Of a stretch of DNA of 14,431 bases, positions 6,643 through 12,912 are shown one piece after another. The translations under genes and the position numbers were made by a program. This DNA comes from JBOHUX01 sp050734915 (GTDB taxonomy: Bacteria; Chloroflexota; Dormibacteria; Dormibacterales; Dormibacteraceae). The notes below the pieces were generated by a model. That model was not told where the DNA came from. It did not search any database and was given only the letters and a program-made list of their open reading frames with translations. The stretch is from the NCBI GenBank assembly GCA_050734915.1, contig JBOHUX010000046.1, forward strand, positions 1-14,431. Reading direction: 5' to 3'. Position 1 is the first letter of the stretch, and the number at the start of each line of letters is the position of its first letter.

Positions 6643-7902
6643 TCAGGCCTCCGCCAGCATCGCGGAAAGCTGCGGCCCGGAGGCGGCGTCCACCCGCACC
6701 AGCTCCCCGGGCGCCTGGTGGGCGGCCAGCCAGGTGCCCAGCCTCATCCGCAACGCCGTATTCCCGATCGGCGGAGGCAGCATCGTGTGGGCGTCCCGGA
6801 CCAGCTTCTCGATCGGCTGATCCCTCAGCGTCCCCCGCGCCCCGTAGATCTCGAGCGCGCTGGTTGCCGCCCGCACCGCGTTCTCGGATGCGAAGAGCGC
6901 CGCCATGTCCTCGAGCGGCCGGGCCCGGGCGGGGTCGTGGTCAACCATCCACGCCGACCGCCAGATCAGCGTCCGGGCGAGCTCGATGTTGGTCGCCATC
7001 TCGGCCAGCCGGGAGGCGATCGCCTGGTGCTGGATGATCGGCCGGCCCCCCTGGATCCTGCCCCGGGCGTACTCACCGGCTGCCTCGTAGGCGCAGCGGG
7101 CGATGGCGAGGCAGCGCGCCGCCTCGCGAGACTTGGAGCCGCGGTTGAACCGGTGCCGGAAGTCCTGGCCCTCGTGGAGCCCGCTGACCAGGTTGCCCTG
7201 TGGAATCCGGCAGTCCTCGAAGATCAGCTCGGCGTTCTGGTTGAGGCGGAGCCCGAACTTCTCCTCCACCCGCCCGACCCGGAAGCCGGGCGCGTCGCTG
7301 GGCACCAGGAAGACCGAGATGCCCTGGTTCCAGGGCACGCCCTGCCTGGTCCGGGCCACCACGACCAGCAGCCGGGCGACGCTGCCGTTGGTGATGAACC
7401 GCTTGGCTCCGTTGAGCACCCACTCGTCGCCGCGGAGTTGGGCGGTAGTGCGGACGCCGGCCTCGACATCGTCCAGGAAGGGCAGCCCGTGATCGCTGCC
7501 GGCGTGCTCCTCGGTCATCGCGAAGGAGGTCAGGTAGAGCGGGTCGGCCATGAACTCGGGCAGGAACCTCTCCCGCTGCTCAGGGGTCGTGAAGGTGGCC
7601 AGCATCCAGCCCTCCCGCCAGGGGTGGCCGAGCGTCATGGCCAGGCCCACGTCCCCGACCGCGAGCTCCTCGTGGACGATGACCTCGGTGAGGACGTCGG
7701 CCCCCATGCCGCCCTGCTCCTTCGGCACCTTGAAGGTCCGGAACCCGAGCTCAGAGGCGCGCCGGATGAGATCGGCCGGGAACGCGCTGCGCGCGTCCGC
7801 CTCCCGGTCCAGGACCCGGGCGCGGGGCTGGACCTCCCGGTAGGCGAAGTCGCGAGCCAGCGCCTGCAGCCGCAGCTGCTCCTCGGAGAGTCGGAAATCC
7901 AC
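6643..7902 (-). CDS. Acyl-CoA dehydrogenase-family flavoprotein
   Basis: A 419-residue protein of normal family length. GTG at 7902 is chosen because it yields the standard N-terminus MDFRLSEEQL; GGAG (7915-7918), overlapping the livF stop, lies 12 nt upstream. Family marks: PKEQGGMGAD (60-69), the FAD/substrate segment FAMTEEHAGSD (127-137), WVLNGAKRFITNG (161-173), QHQAIASRLAEMA (291-303) and EIYGARG (351-357) before IEKLVRDAH. The usual catalytic Glu in the following YEGT-like motif is not there: the sequence reads MLPPPIGNT (374-382). The best alternative is E260, about one helical turn after the Glu position of isovaleryl-CoA dehydrogenase in my hand alignment. It may oxidise an unusual acyl-CoA or do another flavin reaction. 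It lies 15 nt after livF, so it is co-transcribed with the importer. Confidence 0.92.
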   Translation of the reverse strand: MDFRLSEEQLRLQALARDFAYREVQPRARVLDREADARSAFPADLIRRASELGFRTFKVPKEQGGMGADVLTEVIVHEELAVGDVGLAMTLGHPWREGWMLATFTTPEQRERFLPEFMADPLYLTSFAMTEEHAGSDHGLPFLDDVEAGVRTTAQLRGDEWVLNGAKRFITNGSVARLLVVVARTRQGVPWNQGISVFLVPSDAPGFRVGRVEEKFGLRLNQNAELIFEDCRIPQGNLVSGLHEGQDFRHRFNRGSKSREAARCLAIARCAYEAAGEYARGRIQGGRPIIQHQAIASRLAEMATNIELARTLIWRSAWMVDHDPARARPLEDMAALFASENAVRAATSALEIYGARGTLRDQPIEKLVRDAHTMLPPPIGNTALRMRLGTWLAAHQAPGELVRVDAASGPQLSAMLAEA

Positions 7903-7917
7903 GGCCTCGGCGGTCTC

Positions 7918-8691
7918 CTAAGAGCCGGGGGCGGCGGGAGCCGCCGCGCGCACGCGGGCCGCGCTCTCCGACCCCGCCTCCACCCCCAGGTAGAGCCTGG
8001 CCACGTCGGGGTCGTCGAGCAGGCTCGTCCCCCGACCCCGGAGCTTGACCTGGCCCAGCTCCATCACGCACCCCTCCTTGGCCGAGCCGAGTCCCAGCCT
8101 GGCGTTCTGCTCGACCAGGAGGATGGTCATCCCGCCCGCGCTGAGGGCCTCGATCTTCTCCAGCACGGCGCGCGCGATCCGCGGCTCGAGGCCCATGGTC
8201 GGCTCGTCGAGCAGCAGGAGGGTCGGCTCGACGAGCATCGCCCGGGCGATCTCCACCTGCTTCTGCTGGCCGCCGCTCAGGAGGCCCGCGCGAACGTCGC
8301 GCTTCTCACGCACGACGGGCAGCATCTCCATCACGCGCTCGATGCGCTCACGGACCAGCCGCCGGTTCGCGATCGAGTAGGCGCCCATGAGGAGGTTCTC
8401 CCTAACGGACATGTCGGGGAAGGTGTTGCGGCCCTGGGGCACGGTCACGATGCCGTCCCCGAAGACGAGGTCCGGCCGCCGGCCGCCGATGTCCCGGCCG
8501 GCGAAGGCGATGCTCCCCTTGCGGGGCGCGATGATGCCGCCGATCGCGCGCATGAGCGTCGACTTGCCCGCCCCGTTGGGACCGATGACACAGACGTAGG
8601 CACCCTTCTCGAGGTGGAGATCCACCCCCTGAAGGATGTCCCCGCCATATCCGTATCCGGCGTACAGGCCGTTGACCTCCAGCAGCGCCAT
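7918..8691 (-). CDS. livF: ABC transporter ATP-binding protein, LivF type
   Basis: A 257-residue cytoplasmic ATPase of the branched-chain (HAAT) importer family. Walker A is GPNGAGKST (37-45), the Q-loop is VPQG (Q86), the signature is LSGGQQ (138-143) and Walker B is LLLLDEP (158-164). VEQN after the D-loop, in place of the usual VEH, is normal for LivF. The ATG at 8691 overlaps the livG stop as TGATG. The tail after YLGVE (about 20 residues, Ala-rich) is longer than in E. coli LivF. It energises uptake with LivG; the family transports branched-chain amino acids but also urea, amides and aromatic or short-chain acids. Confidence 0.93.
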   Translation of the reverse strand: MALLEVNGLYAGYGYGGDILQGVDLHLEKGAYVCVIGPNGAGKSTLMRAIGGIIAPRKGSIAFAGRDIGGRRPDLVFGDGIVTVPQGRNTFPDMSVRENLLMGAYSIANRRLVRERIERVMEMLPVVREKRDVRAGLLSGGQQKQVEIARAMLVEPTLLLLDEPTMGLEPRIARAVLEKIEALSAGGMTILLVEQNARLGLGSAKEGCVMELGQVKLRGRGTSLLDDPDVARLYLGVEAGSESAARVRAAAPAAPGS

Positions 8692-9473
8692 CAGTCCCCC
8701 AGATAGGCCTCCAGAACCCTGGGGTCGGCTCGCACCTCGGCGGCCGTGCCCTCGCCGATGACCGCTCCCCGGTGCATGACGACGACGGTGTCCGCGAGGC
8801 GCATGACGAACCCCATGTTGTGCTCGACGATGAGGAAGGTGGTCCCCATCTGGTTCAGCTCCACGACGTACCCCGCCAGGCGGTCGATCATGACCGGGTT
8901 GAGCCCGCCGGACGGCTCGTCGAGGAGGAGGATCTCGGGTTCGGCCATGAGGGCGGCCGCCAGCTCGAGCAGCTTCTGCTGGCCGAAGGAGAGATGCCCC
9001 GCCTGCTCGTCGCTGAACCGGAGCAGCCCGACGAACTCCAGGAGCCGCTCCGCGCGCTCGCGTTCGTGGCCCTGGATGCCGTCCCAGAACATCGCCTTGA
9101 GGCCCGTGCGCCGGACCGGCACCACCATGTTCTCGAGCACCGACATCCTCTTGAAGATGCGCGTGATCTGGAAGGTGCGGGCCAGCCGCTCGTGCACGAT
9201 CCGGCTGGGGGCGAGCCCGGAGATCCGGCGCTCGCCGAAACGCACCTCGCCGGCGTCCGGCCGGTAGAAGCCGGAGACGCAGTTGAAGATGGTCGTCTTG
9301 CCGGAGCCGTTGGGCCCGATCAGGGCCGTGATCCGATGCGGCGCCACCTTGAAGGAGCAGCTGTCGAGCGCCTGGACGCCACCGAACGACTTGGTCACGG
9401 CGCAGACGTCGAGGAGGCGACCGCTCCCGGCCTGCGGGCCCGCCTTGACGTCCTCGAGCACCCCGCCGCTCAC
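8691..9473 (-). CDS. livG: ABC transporter ATP-binding protein, LivG type
   Basis: A 260-residue ATPase partner of LivF. Walker A is GPNGSGKTT (53-61), the Q-loop Gln is Q102 in RTFQITRIF, the signature is LSFGQQ (161-166), Walker B is ILLLDEP (181-187) and the H-loop is VEHN (H218). ARTFQ and the LivG-type C-terminus ending YLGD support LivG over LivF. GTG at 9473 overlaps the livM stop as GTGA. About 19 residues precede the first conserved strand (LLDVCAVTKSFGG), a modest N-terminal extension; a later start is possible but would lose the coupling overlap. Confidence 0.93.
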   Translation of the reverse strand: MSGGVLEDVKAGPQAGSGRLLDVCAVTKSFGGVQALDSCSFKVAPHRITALIGPNGSGKTTIFNCVSGFYRPDAGEVRFGERRISGLAPSRIVHERLARTFQITRIFKRMSVLENMVVPVRRTGLKAMFWDGIQGHERERAERLLEFVGLLRFSDEQAGHLSFGQQKLLELAAALMAEPEILLLDEPSGGLNPVMIDRLAGYVVELNQMGTTFLIVEHNMGFVMRLADTVVVMHRGAVIGEGTAAEVRADPRVLEAYLGD

Positions 9474-10570
9474 CGTCCCGCCTCGCCCGCCGCCGGGCCC
9501 GCCGGGCCGCCGCCGCCGGCCAGCGCCAGGGCCGGGAGTCCCTGGGAGGGCTCTCCGGGTCCGCGGCGCCGCAGGATGAAGTCTCTGATCGTGATCAGAA
9601 GGCCGCCCGGCAGGTAGCGCGCCACCACCACCAGGACGACGCCGAGGAGCGCCAGGTGGAACTGGCCGGCGATGCCGGTCGGCAGCCAGAAGACCAGGTA
9701 CTCGCTGAGCGGGAAGAGGATGAAGGCGCCCAGGACGGGCCCCCAGGTGGTGCCCCGGCTGCCCAGCAGCGTCATCACGATCATGTTCAGCATGATGATC
9801 AGCTCGAAGGCGAGGTCCGGGTCCACGTAGTCGAGGTACTGGGCGTGGATGGCACCGGCGACCCCGGCGAACCAGATGCTGATCATGAAGGCGATGATCT
9901 TGAACAGGGAGGTGTTGATGCCCGACCCCTCGGCCTTGCCCTCGTCCTCCCGGATGGCGATCAGGGCCAGGCCGAAGCGGGAGCGGCGGATGCCCAGCGA
10001 GACCAGCACGGCCAGCACCAGCAGCCCGAGCATGTAGTAGTAGAAGGGCACCGGCAGCACGCTGGAGGGGAGGTTCACGAGCGGGAGGTAGAGGCCGGCG
10101 CTGCCGCCGGTGAGGCCCTTGAGGTTGAGGGCCAGGAACTGGACGATGGAGGTGAAGGCCAGCGTCACGATGACGAAGGCCGACCCCCGGGTCCGGAGCG
10201 CGGTCCAGCCCAGGCCGGCGGCGAGGACCGAGCAGAGCAGTCCGACCAGCGGTGCGGTGATGAAGATCGACCAGCCGAAGTGGAAGAGCGCCAGCCCGGC
10301 CGCGTAGGAGCCGAAGCCGAAGAAGCCGAGGTGGGCCAGCGAGATGTAGCCCGCGTAGCCGCCGAGGATGTTCCAGCCGACCGACATCGCCGCGTACATG
10401 AACGTGAAGTAGAAGAGGTCGAACGAGAAGCCGTTGAGGGCGCCGAACGGCAGCACCATGAAGACGGCCAGTGCCGCCAGCGGCCAGGCGATCTTGAGGA
10501 CGCGCAGCGGCTTCACGGATCTGCCCGTGGCGACGGGCTCCGCCGGCGGGGCCTGGGCGAGCGGCTTCAC
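9470..10570 (-). CDS. livM: ABC transporter permease, LivM type
   Basis: A 366-residue inner-membrane permease. After a polar N-terminus (about 25 residues) it has repeated hydrophobic segments from about residue 27 to 325. LivM family marks are GGYAGYISLAHLGFFGFGSY, LTGGSAGLYLPL, the cytoplasmic coupling loop AIREDEGKAEGSGI and GSRGTTWGPVLGA. The C-terminus, after the last helix and RDFILRRR, is a Gly/Pro/Ala-rich tail of about 30 residues that looks disordered. The GTG start overlaps the livH stop by 4 nt (GTGA), and the stop overlaps the livG start in the same way. It forms the membrane channel with LivH. Confidence 0.93.
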   Translation of the reverse strand: MKPLAQAPPAEPVATGRSVKPLRVLKIAWPLAALAVFMVLPFGALNGFSFDLFYFTFMYAAMSVGWNILGGYAGYISLAHLGFFGFGSYAAGLALFHFGWSIFITAPLVGLLCSVLAAGLGWTALRTRGSAFVIVTLAFTSIVQFLALNLKGLTGGSAGLYLPLVNLPSSVLPVPFYYYMLGLLVLAVLVSLGIRRSRFGLALIAIREDEGKAEGSGINTSLFKIIAFMISIWFAGVAGAIHAQYLDYVDPDLAFELIIMLNMIVMTLLGSRGTTWGPVLGAFILFPLSEYLVFWLPTGIAGQFHLALLGVVLVVVARYLPGGLLITIRDFILRRRGPGEPSQGLPALALAGGGGPAGPAAGEAGR

Positions 10571-11448
10571 AGGCTCTCCCGGGCGACGTGCCCGAAGAAG
10601 CCCTGCGGCCGCGCGATGAGGACCGCGAAGAGAAAGACGAAGAACACCATCGCGGCCCAGTCCGGGGTCAGGAACAGGATCGTGACCTGCTCGGCGATGC
10701 CCAGGATCAGGGCCGCGATGAAGGTGCCCCGGAGGCTGCCCAGTCCGCCGAGGACGACGATCGCCAGCAGCTTGCCGATCCAGAGCCAGTGCGAGTTGGG
10801 GTAGAAGGGATACGCCATCCCCATCAGGGGGCCGGCGGCGCCGGCGATGCCGATGCCGATCGCGAACGCGATCATCGTCACCCGGGCGACGTTGACCCCC
10901 ACCAGCTGCGCCACGCCGCGGTTCTGGGTCGTGGCCCGGATCGCCCGGCCCAGCTTGGTCTTGGCCAGGAGCACGAAGAGCCCGATCAACAGGGCCAGCG
11001 AGGCACCGAAGGTGATCAGCTTCACCAGCGGGAAATAGAGGCCGTGCCAGTGGAAGGTCTGGAGCGTGTAGGAGGCGTTGATGGAATGGAAGGTGGAGGT
11101 CCAGAGGATGCCCTCCAGGCCCTCGATGATGTTGGCGATGCCGAGCGTCGCCAGCAGGGCCAGGGAGAGGTCCCGATCGACCAGGGCGCCGAGGATCCCG
11201 CGCTGGACCAGCGCCCCTCCGATGAAGAAGACGACCGCCATCACGATGATCGCGATCAGAGGGTCGAGCCCGGTCCGGACCAGCAGGTACCAGGCCAGGT
11301 AGGAGGCGAAGATGATGACCGCGGCGTGGGCGATGTTGATCAGCCGCATGACGCCGAAGATCAGCGTCAGCCCGGAGGCCATCAGCGCGTACATGCCGCC
11401 GGTCAGCACGCCGAGCAGCAGCGCCTCCACGAGGAGGGTCAGATTCAT
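10567..11448 (-). CDS. livH: ABC transporter permease, LivH type
   Basis: A 293-residue, almost wholly hydrophobic permease. The N-terminal GGMYALMASGLTLIFGV and MRLINIAHAAVI segments are the LivH signature. GRAIRATTQNRGVAQLVGV is the coupling loop, and LLAIVVLGGLGSLRGTFIAA is the conserved late segment. ATG at 11448 has AAAGGAA (11458-11464) 9 nt upstream. It is separated from the binding-protein gene by 85 nt holding a strong hairpin, so its expression is probably lower than that of the binding protein. The stop overlaps livM. Confidence 0.93.
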   Translation of the reverse strand: MNLTLLVEALLLGVLTGGMYALMASGLTLIFGVMRLINIAHAAVIIFASYLAWYLLVRTGLDPLIAIIVMAVVFFIGGALVQRGILGALVDRDLSLALLATLGIANIIEGLEGILWTSTFHSINASYTLQTFHWHGLYFPLVKLITFGASLALLIGLFVLLAKTKLGRAIRATTQNRGVAQLVGVNVARVTMIAFAIGIGIAGAAGPLMGMAYPFYPNSHWLWIGKLLAIVVLGGLGSLRGTFIAALILGIAEQVTILFLTPDWAAMVFFVFLFAVLIARPQGFFGHVARESL

Positions 11449-11490
11449 CGTCCGGTGTTCCTTTGCATCCGCATCAGCAGGGGTTGGGGA

Positions 11491-11517
11491 CCGGGAGACG
11501 CCGCGGGCGCCTCCCGG
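11491..11517 (-). other. Strong intercistronic hairpin between binding-protein gene and livH
   Basis: In the minus-strand transcript, CCGGGAGGCGCC pairs with GGCGTCTCCCGG over 12 bp (one G-U) around a 3-nt loop CGC. No T-run follows, so full termination is unlikely. Hairpins at this spot in transporter operons often protect the upstream mRNA or cause partial termination, which would give excess binding protein over permease. Confidence 0.55.
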
Positions 11518-11533
11518 CCGAGAGGGGTTTGGT

Positions 11534-12772
11534 CTACCAGTTGGGCTTGGGGATGGTCGGCTTGCCGTGGTTGGTCGCCTCCGCGGGCGGCCACACGGTG
11601 TTGAGATGCCCGTTCTGCCACTGGATCAGGTTGTAGCTGCCTCCGACCGGCCGGCCGTCGGAATCCCAGCCGAAGTTGCCCTCGATCGACTGCACCTTGT
11701 GCCCGTGCAGCCACTTGATGAGTTTGGCGTTGTCGAGGGTGCCGGTGGCCTTGATGGCGGCGGCCAGCACCTGGCCCGCGCCGTAGGCCTCGGCGGCCTC
11801 GGCGGGAACGACGTTGTCCTTGTTGGGGAACAGCTTCAGGTACTCGGCCGTGAAGGTCGAGTTGCCGGGGACGGACGACTGCTGGAGCCAGTCCAGCGAG
11901 GTCATCGAGCCATCGCCCTTGGCGCCCAGCTGGGCCTTCCAGGTGTTGGCGCTGTCGGGACCGCTGGCGAAGTAGGCGACTGTGGGCTGGAAGCCGACCC
12001 GGGAGTACGACTGGACCGCCGCGATGGCGTCCTGGTCGGCCACGGAGCCCTGGACGAGCAGGTCCGCGCCCTTCGCCTTGATCTGCGCGCCGATGGTCGT
12101 GAAGTCGGTCTGGGTGGGCGGGTAGACCTGGTCGAACACCGTCGGGATGCCCATCGCCGTCATCGCCGTCTTGACCTTGGCCACCACGGCGGAGGCGAAG
12201 GGGTCGTCGTTGGTGACGTAGGCGGCCTTGGTCGGCCGCTGGCCGGCCGGCAGGGACTTGATCCAGTTCACCAGCGGATCGGCCTGGTCCTGCGCCGGCG
12301 CCGGCTGGACGAAGAAGATGTCGTGGAAGTGGCGCTGGAAGACGGAGGGGGCACCCCCGGTTCCCTCGACGAAGATCTTGTTGTAGCGCGCCGCGACGGC
12401 CTCGGTCGGGGTCACCAGGGCGCTGCTGACCGGTCCCAGGAGGACGTCCACCTTGTCGCTGGTGATGAGCTTCTGGTACTGGCTGACCGCGGTGTCGGCG
12501 AGGCTGTTGTTGTCGTAGGTGATGAGCTTGACCTTCCGGCCCAGGATCCCGCCGGTGGCGTTGACCTCCGCCGCCCAGGTCTTGTAGCCCTGGTCGCTGT
12601 TGGTGCCGATGTCCGCCTTGTCGCCGGTCAGCGGCTCCGAGAGACCGACCAGGATGGGCTTGCTGGTGTTCGTGTTGGCGGTCTGCGTGCCGGACCCGAG
12701 ACCGCACGCGGAGAGGACGACCGCCAGCCCCGCGATGAGCACCGGTATCTTTCCGTTCCCGTACCTCGTCAT
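11534..12772 (-). CDS. ABC transporter substrate-binding lipoprotein (Peripla_BP_6 / LivJ-K type)
   Basis: A 412-residue exported binding protein. ATG at 12772 is chosen over an upstream GTG-type start because GGAGGG (12778-12783) lies 5 nt before it and because it leaves a proper signal peptide: MTRYGNGK, a hydrophobic core, then lipobox LSAC with C23 as the lipidated residue. The mature protein starts with a Gly/Ser/Thr/Asn-rich linker (CGLGSGTQTANTNTS), then PILVGLSEPLTGDKADIG, NATGGILGRKVKLITYDNNS and LLGPVSSALVTPTEAVAARY, all typical of the two-lobed leucine/amide-binding fold. It captures the solute for LivHMGF. The ligand cannot be read off; the enzyme genes downstream argue for an organic acid or similar compound at least as much as for an amino acid. 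Confidence 0.93.
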   Translation of the reverse strand: MTRYGNGKIPVLIAGLAVVLSACGLGSGTQTANTNTSKPILVGLSEPLTGDKADIGTNSDQGYKTWAAEVNATGGILGRKVKLITYDNNSLADTAVSQYQKLITSDKVDVLLGPVSSALVTPTEAVAARYNKIFVEGTGGAPSVFQRHFHDIFFVQPAPAQDQADPLVNWIKSLPAGQRPTKAAYVTNDDPFASAVVAKVKTAMTAMGIPTVFDQVYPPTQTDFTTIGAQIKAKGADLLVQGSVADQDAIAAVQSYSRVGFQPTVAYFASGPDSANTWKAQLGAKGDGSMTSLDWLQQSSVPGNSTFTAEYLKLFPNKDNVVPAEAAEAYGAGQVLAAAIKATGTLDNAKLIKWLHGHKVQSIEGNFGWDSDGRPVGGSYNLIQWQNGHLNTVWPPAEATNHGKPTIPKPNW

Positions 12773-12835
12773 GCGTTCCCTCCGCACTGATCTGGATCGC
12801 AGCTCCCACGCGCCCGGCACGCGGCTGCGACCTCG

Positions 12836-12865
12836 GGCCGGACGTTAGGGGGGCGGCGTCCGGCC
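12836..12865 (-). terminator. Inverted repeat between regulator and binding-protein genes
   Basis: Perfect 9-bp arms, GGCCGGACG (12836-12844) and CGTCCGGCC (12857-12865), with a 12-nt loop. It lies about 48 nt after the regulator stop and about 64 nt before the binding-protein start. It could be the terminator or attenuator of the regulator transcript, though no T-run follows, or a structured leader or operator of the transporter operon. Confidence 0.4.
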
Positions 12866-12873
12866 TGCATCGG

Positions 12874-12889
12874 ACTTAGGTACCAAAGT
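12874..12889. promoter_or_regulatory. 16-bp near-palindrome, candidate operator
   Basis: ACTTAGGTACCAAAGT matches its reverse complement in 7 of 8 base pairs. It is an AT-richer island inside the 140-base intergenic region, upstream of the binding-protein gene and just after a LuxR-type regulator gene. Dimeric LuxR-type HTH proteins bind dyads of about this size, so it is a reasonable autoregulatory or operon operator. I find no convincing -35/-10 pair in this intergenic region. Confidence 0.4.
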
Positions 12890-12912
12890 GCCGCCCGGGC
12901 GCTCGCCGGCGC

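Noticed and set aside
4731..7037. Long plus-strand open frame (768 codons) opposite the MFS gene
   Set aside because: Product is rich in Gly, Arg, Glu and Asp without any fold or motif; it is the complement of a clear membrane protein.
8100..8110. VEQN in LivF as a lost H-loop histidine
   Set aside because: This substitution is normal in LivF proteins, so it is not a sign of inactivity.
5806..8706. Very long plus-strand open frame (966 codons) antisense to livF, the acyl-CoA dehydrogenase and part of the MFS gene
   Set aside because: It mirrors well-recognised minus-strand genes, has low-complexity Arg/Pro/Gly-rich content and crosses gene borders; such open antisense frames are expected in GC-rich DNA.
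11445..12809. Alternative minus-strand frame over the binding-protein gene
   Set aside because: No signal peptide or family motif and Arg/Gly/Gln-rich; the other frame gives a complete lipoprotein with a strong RBS.
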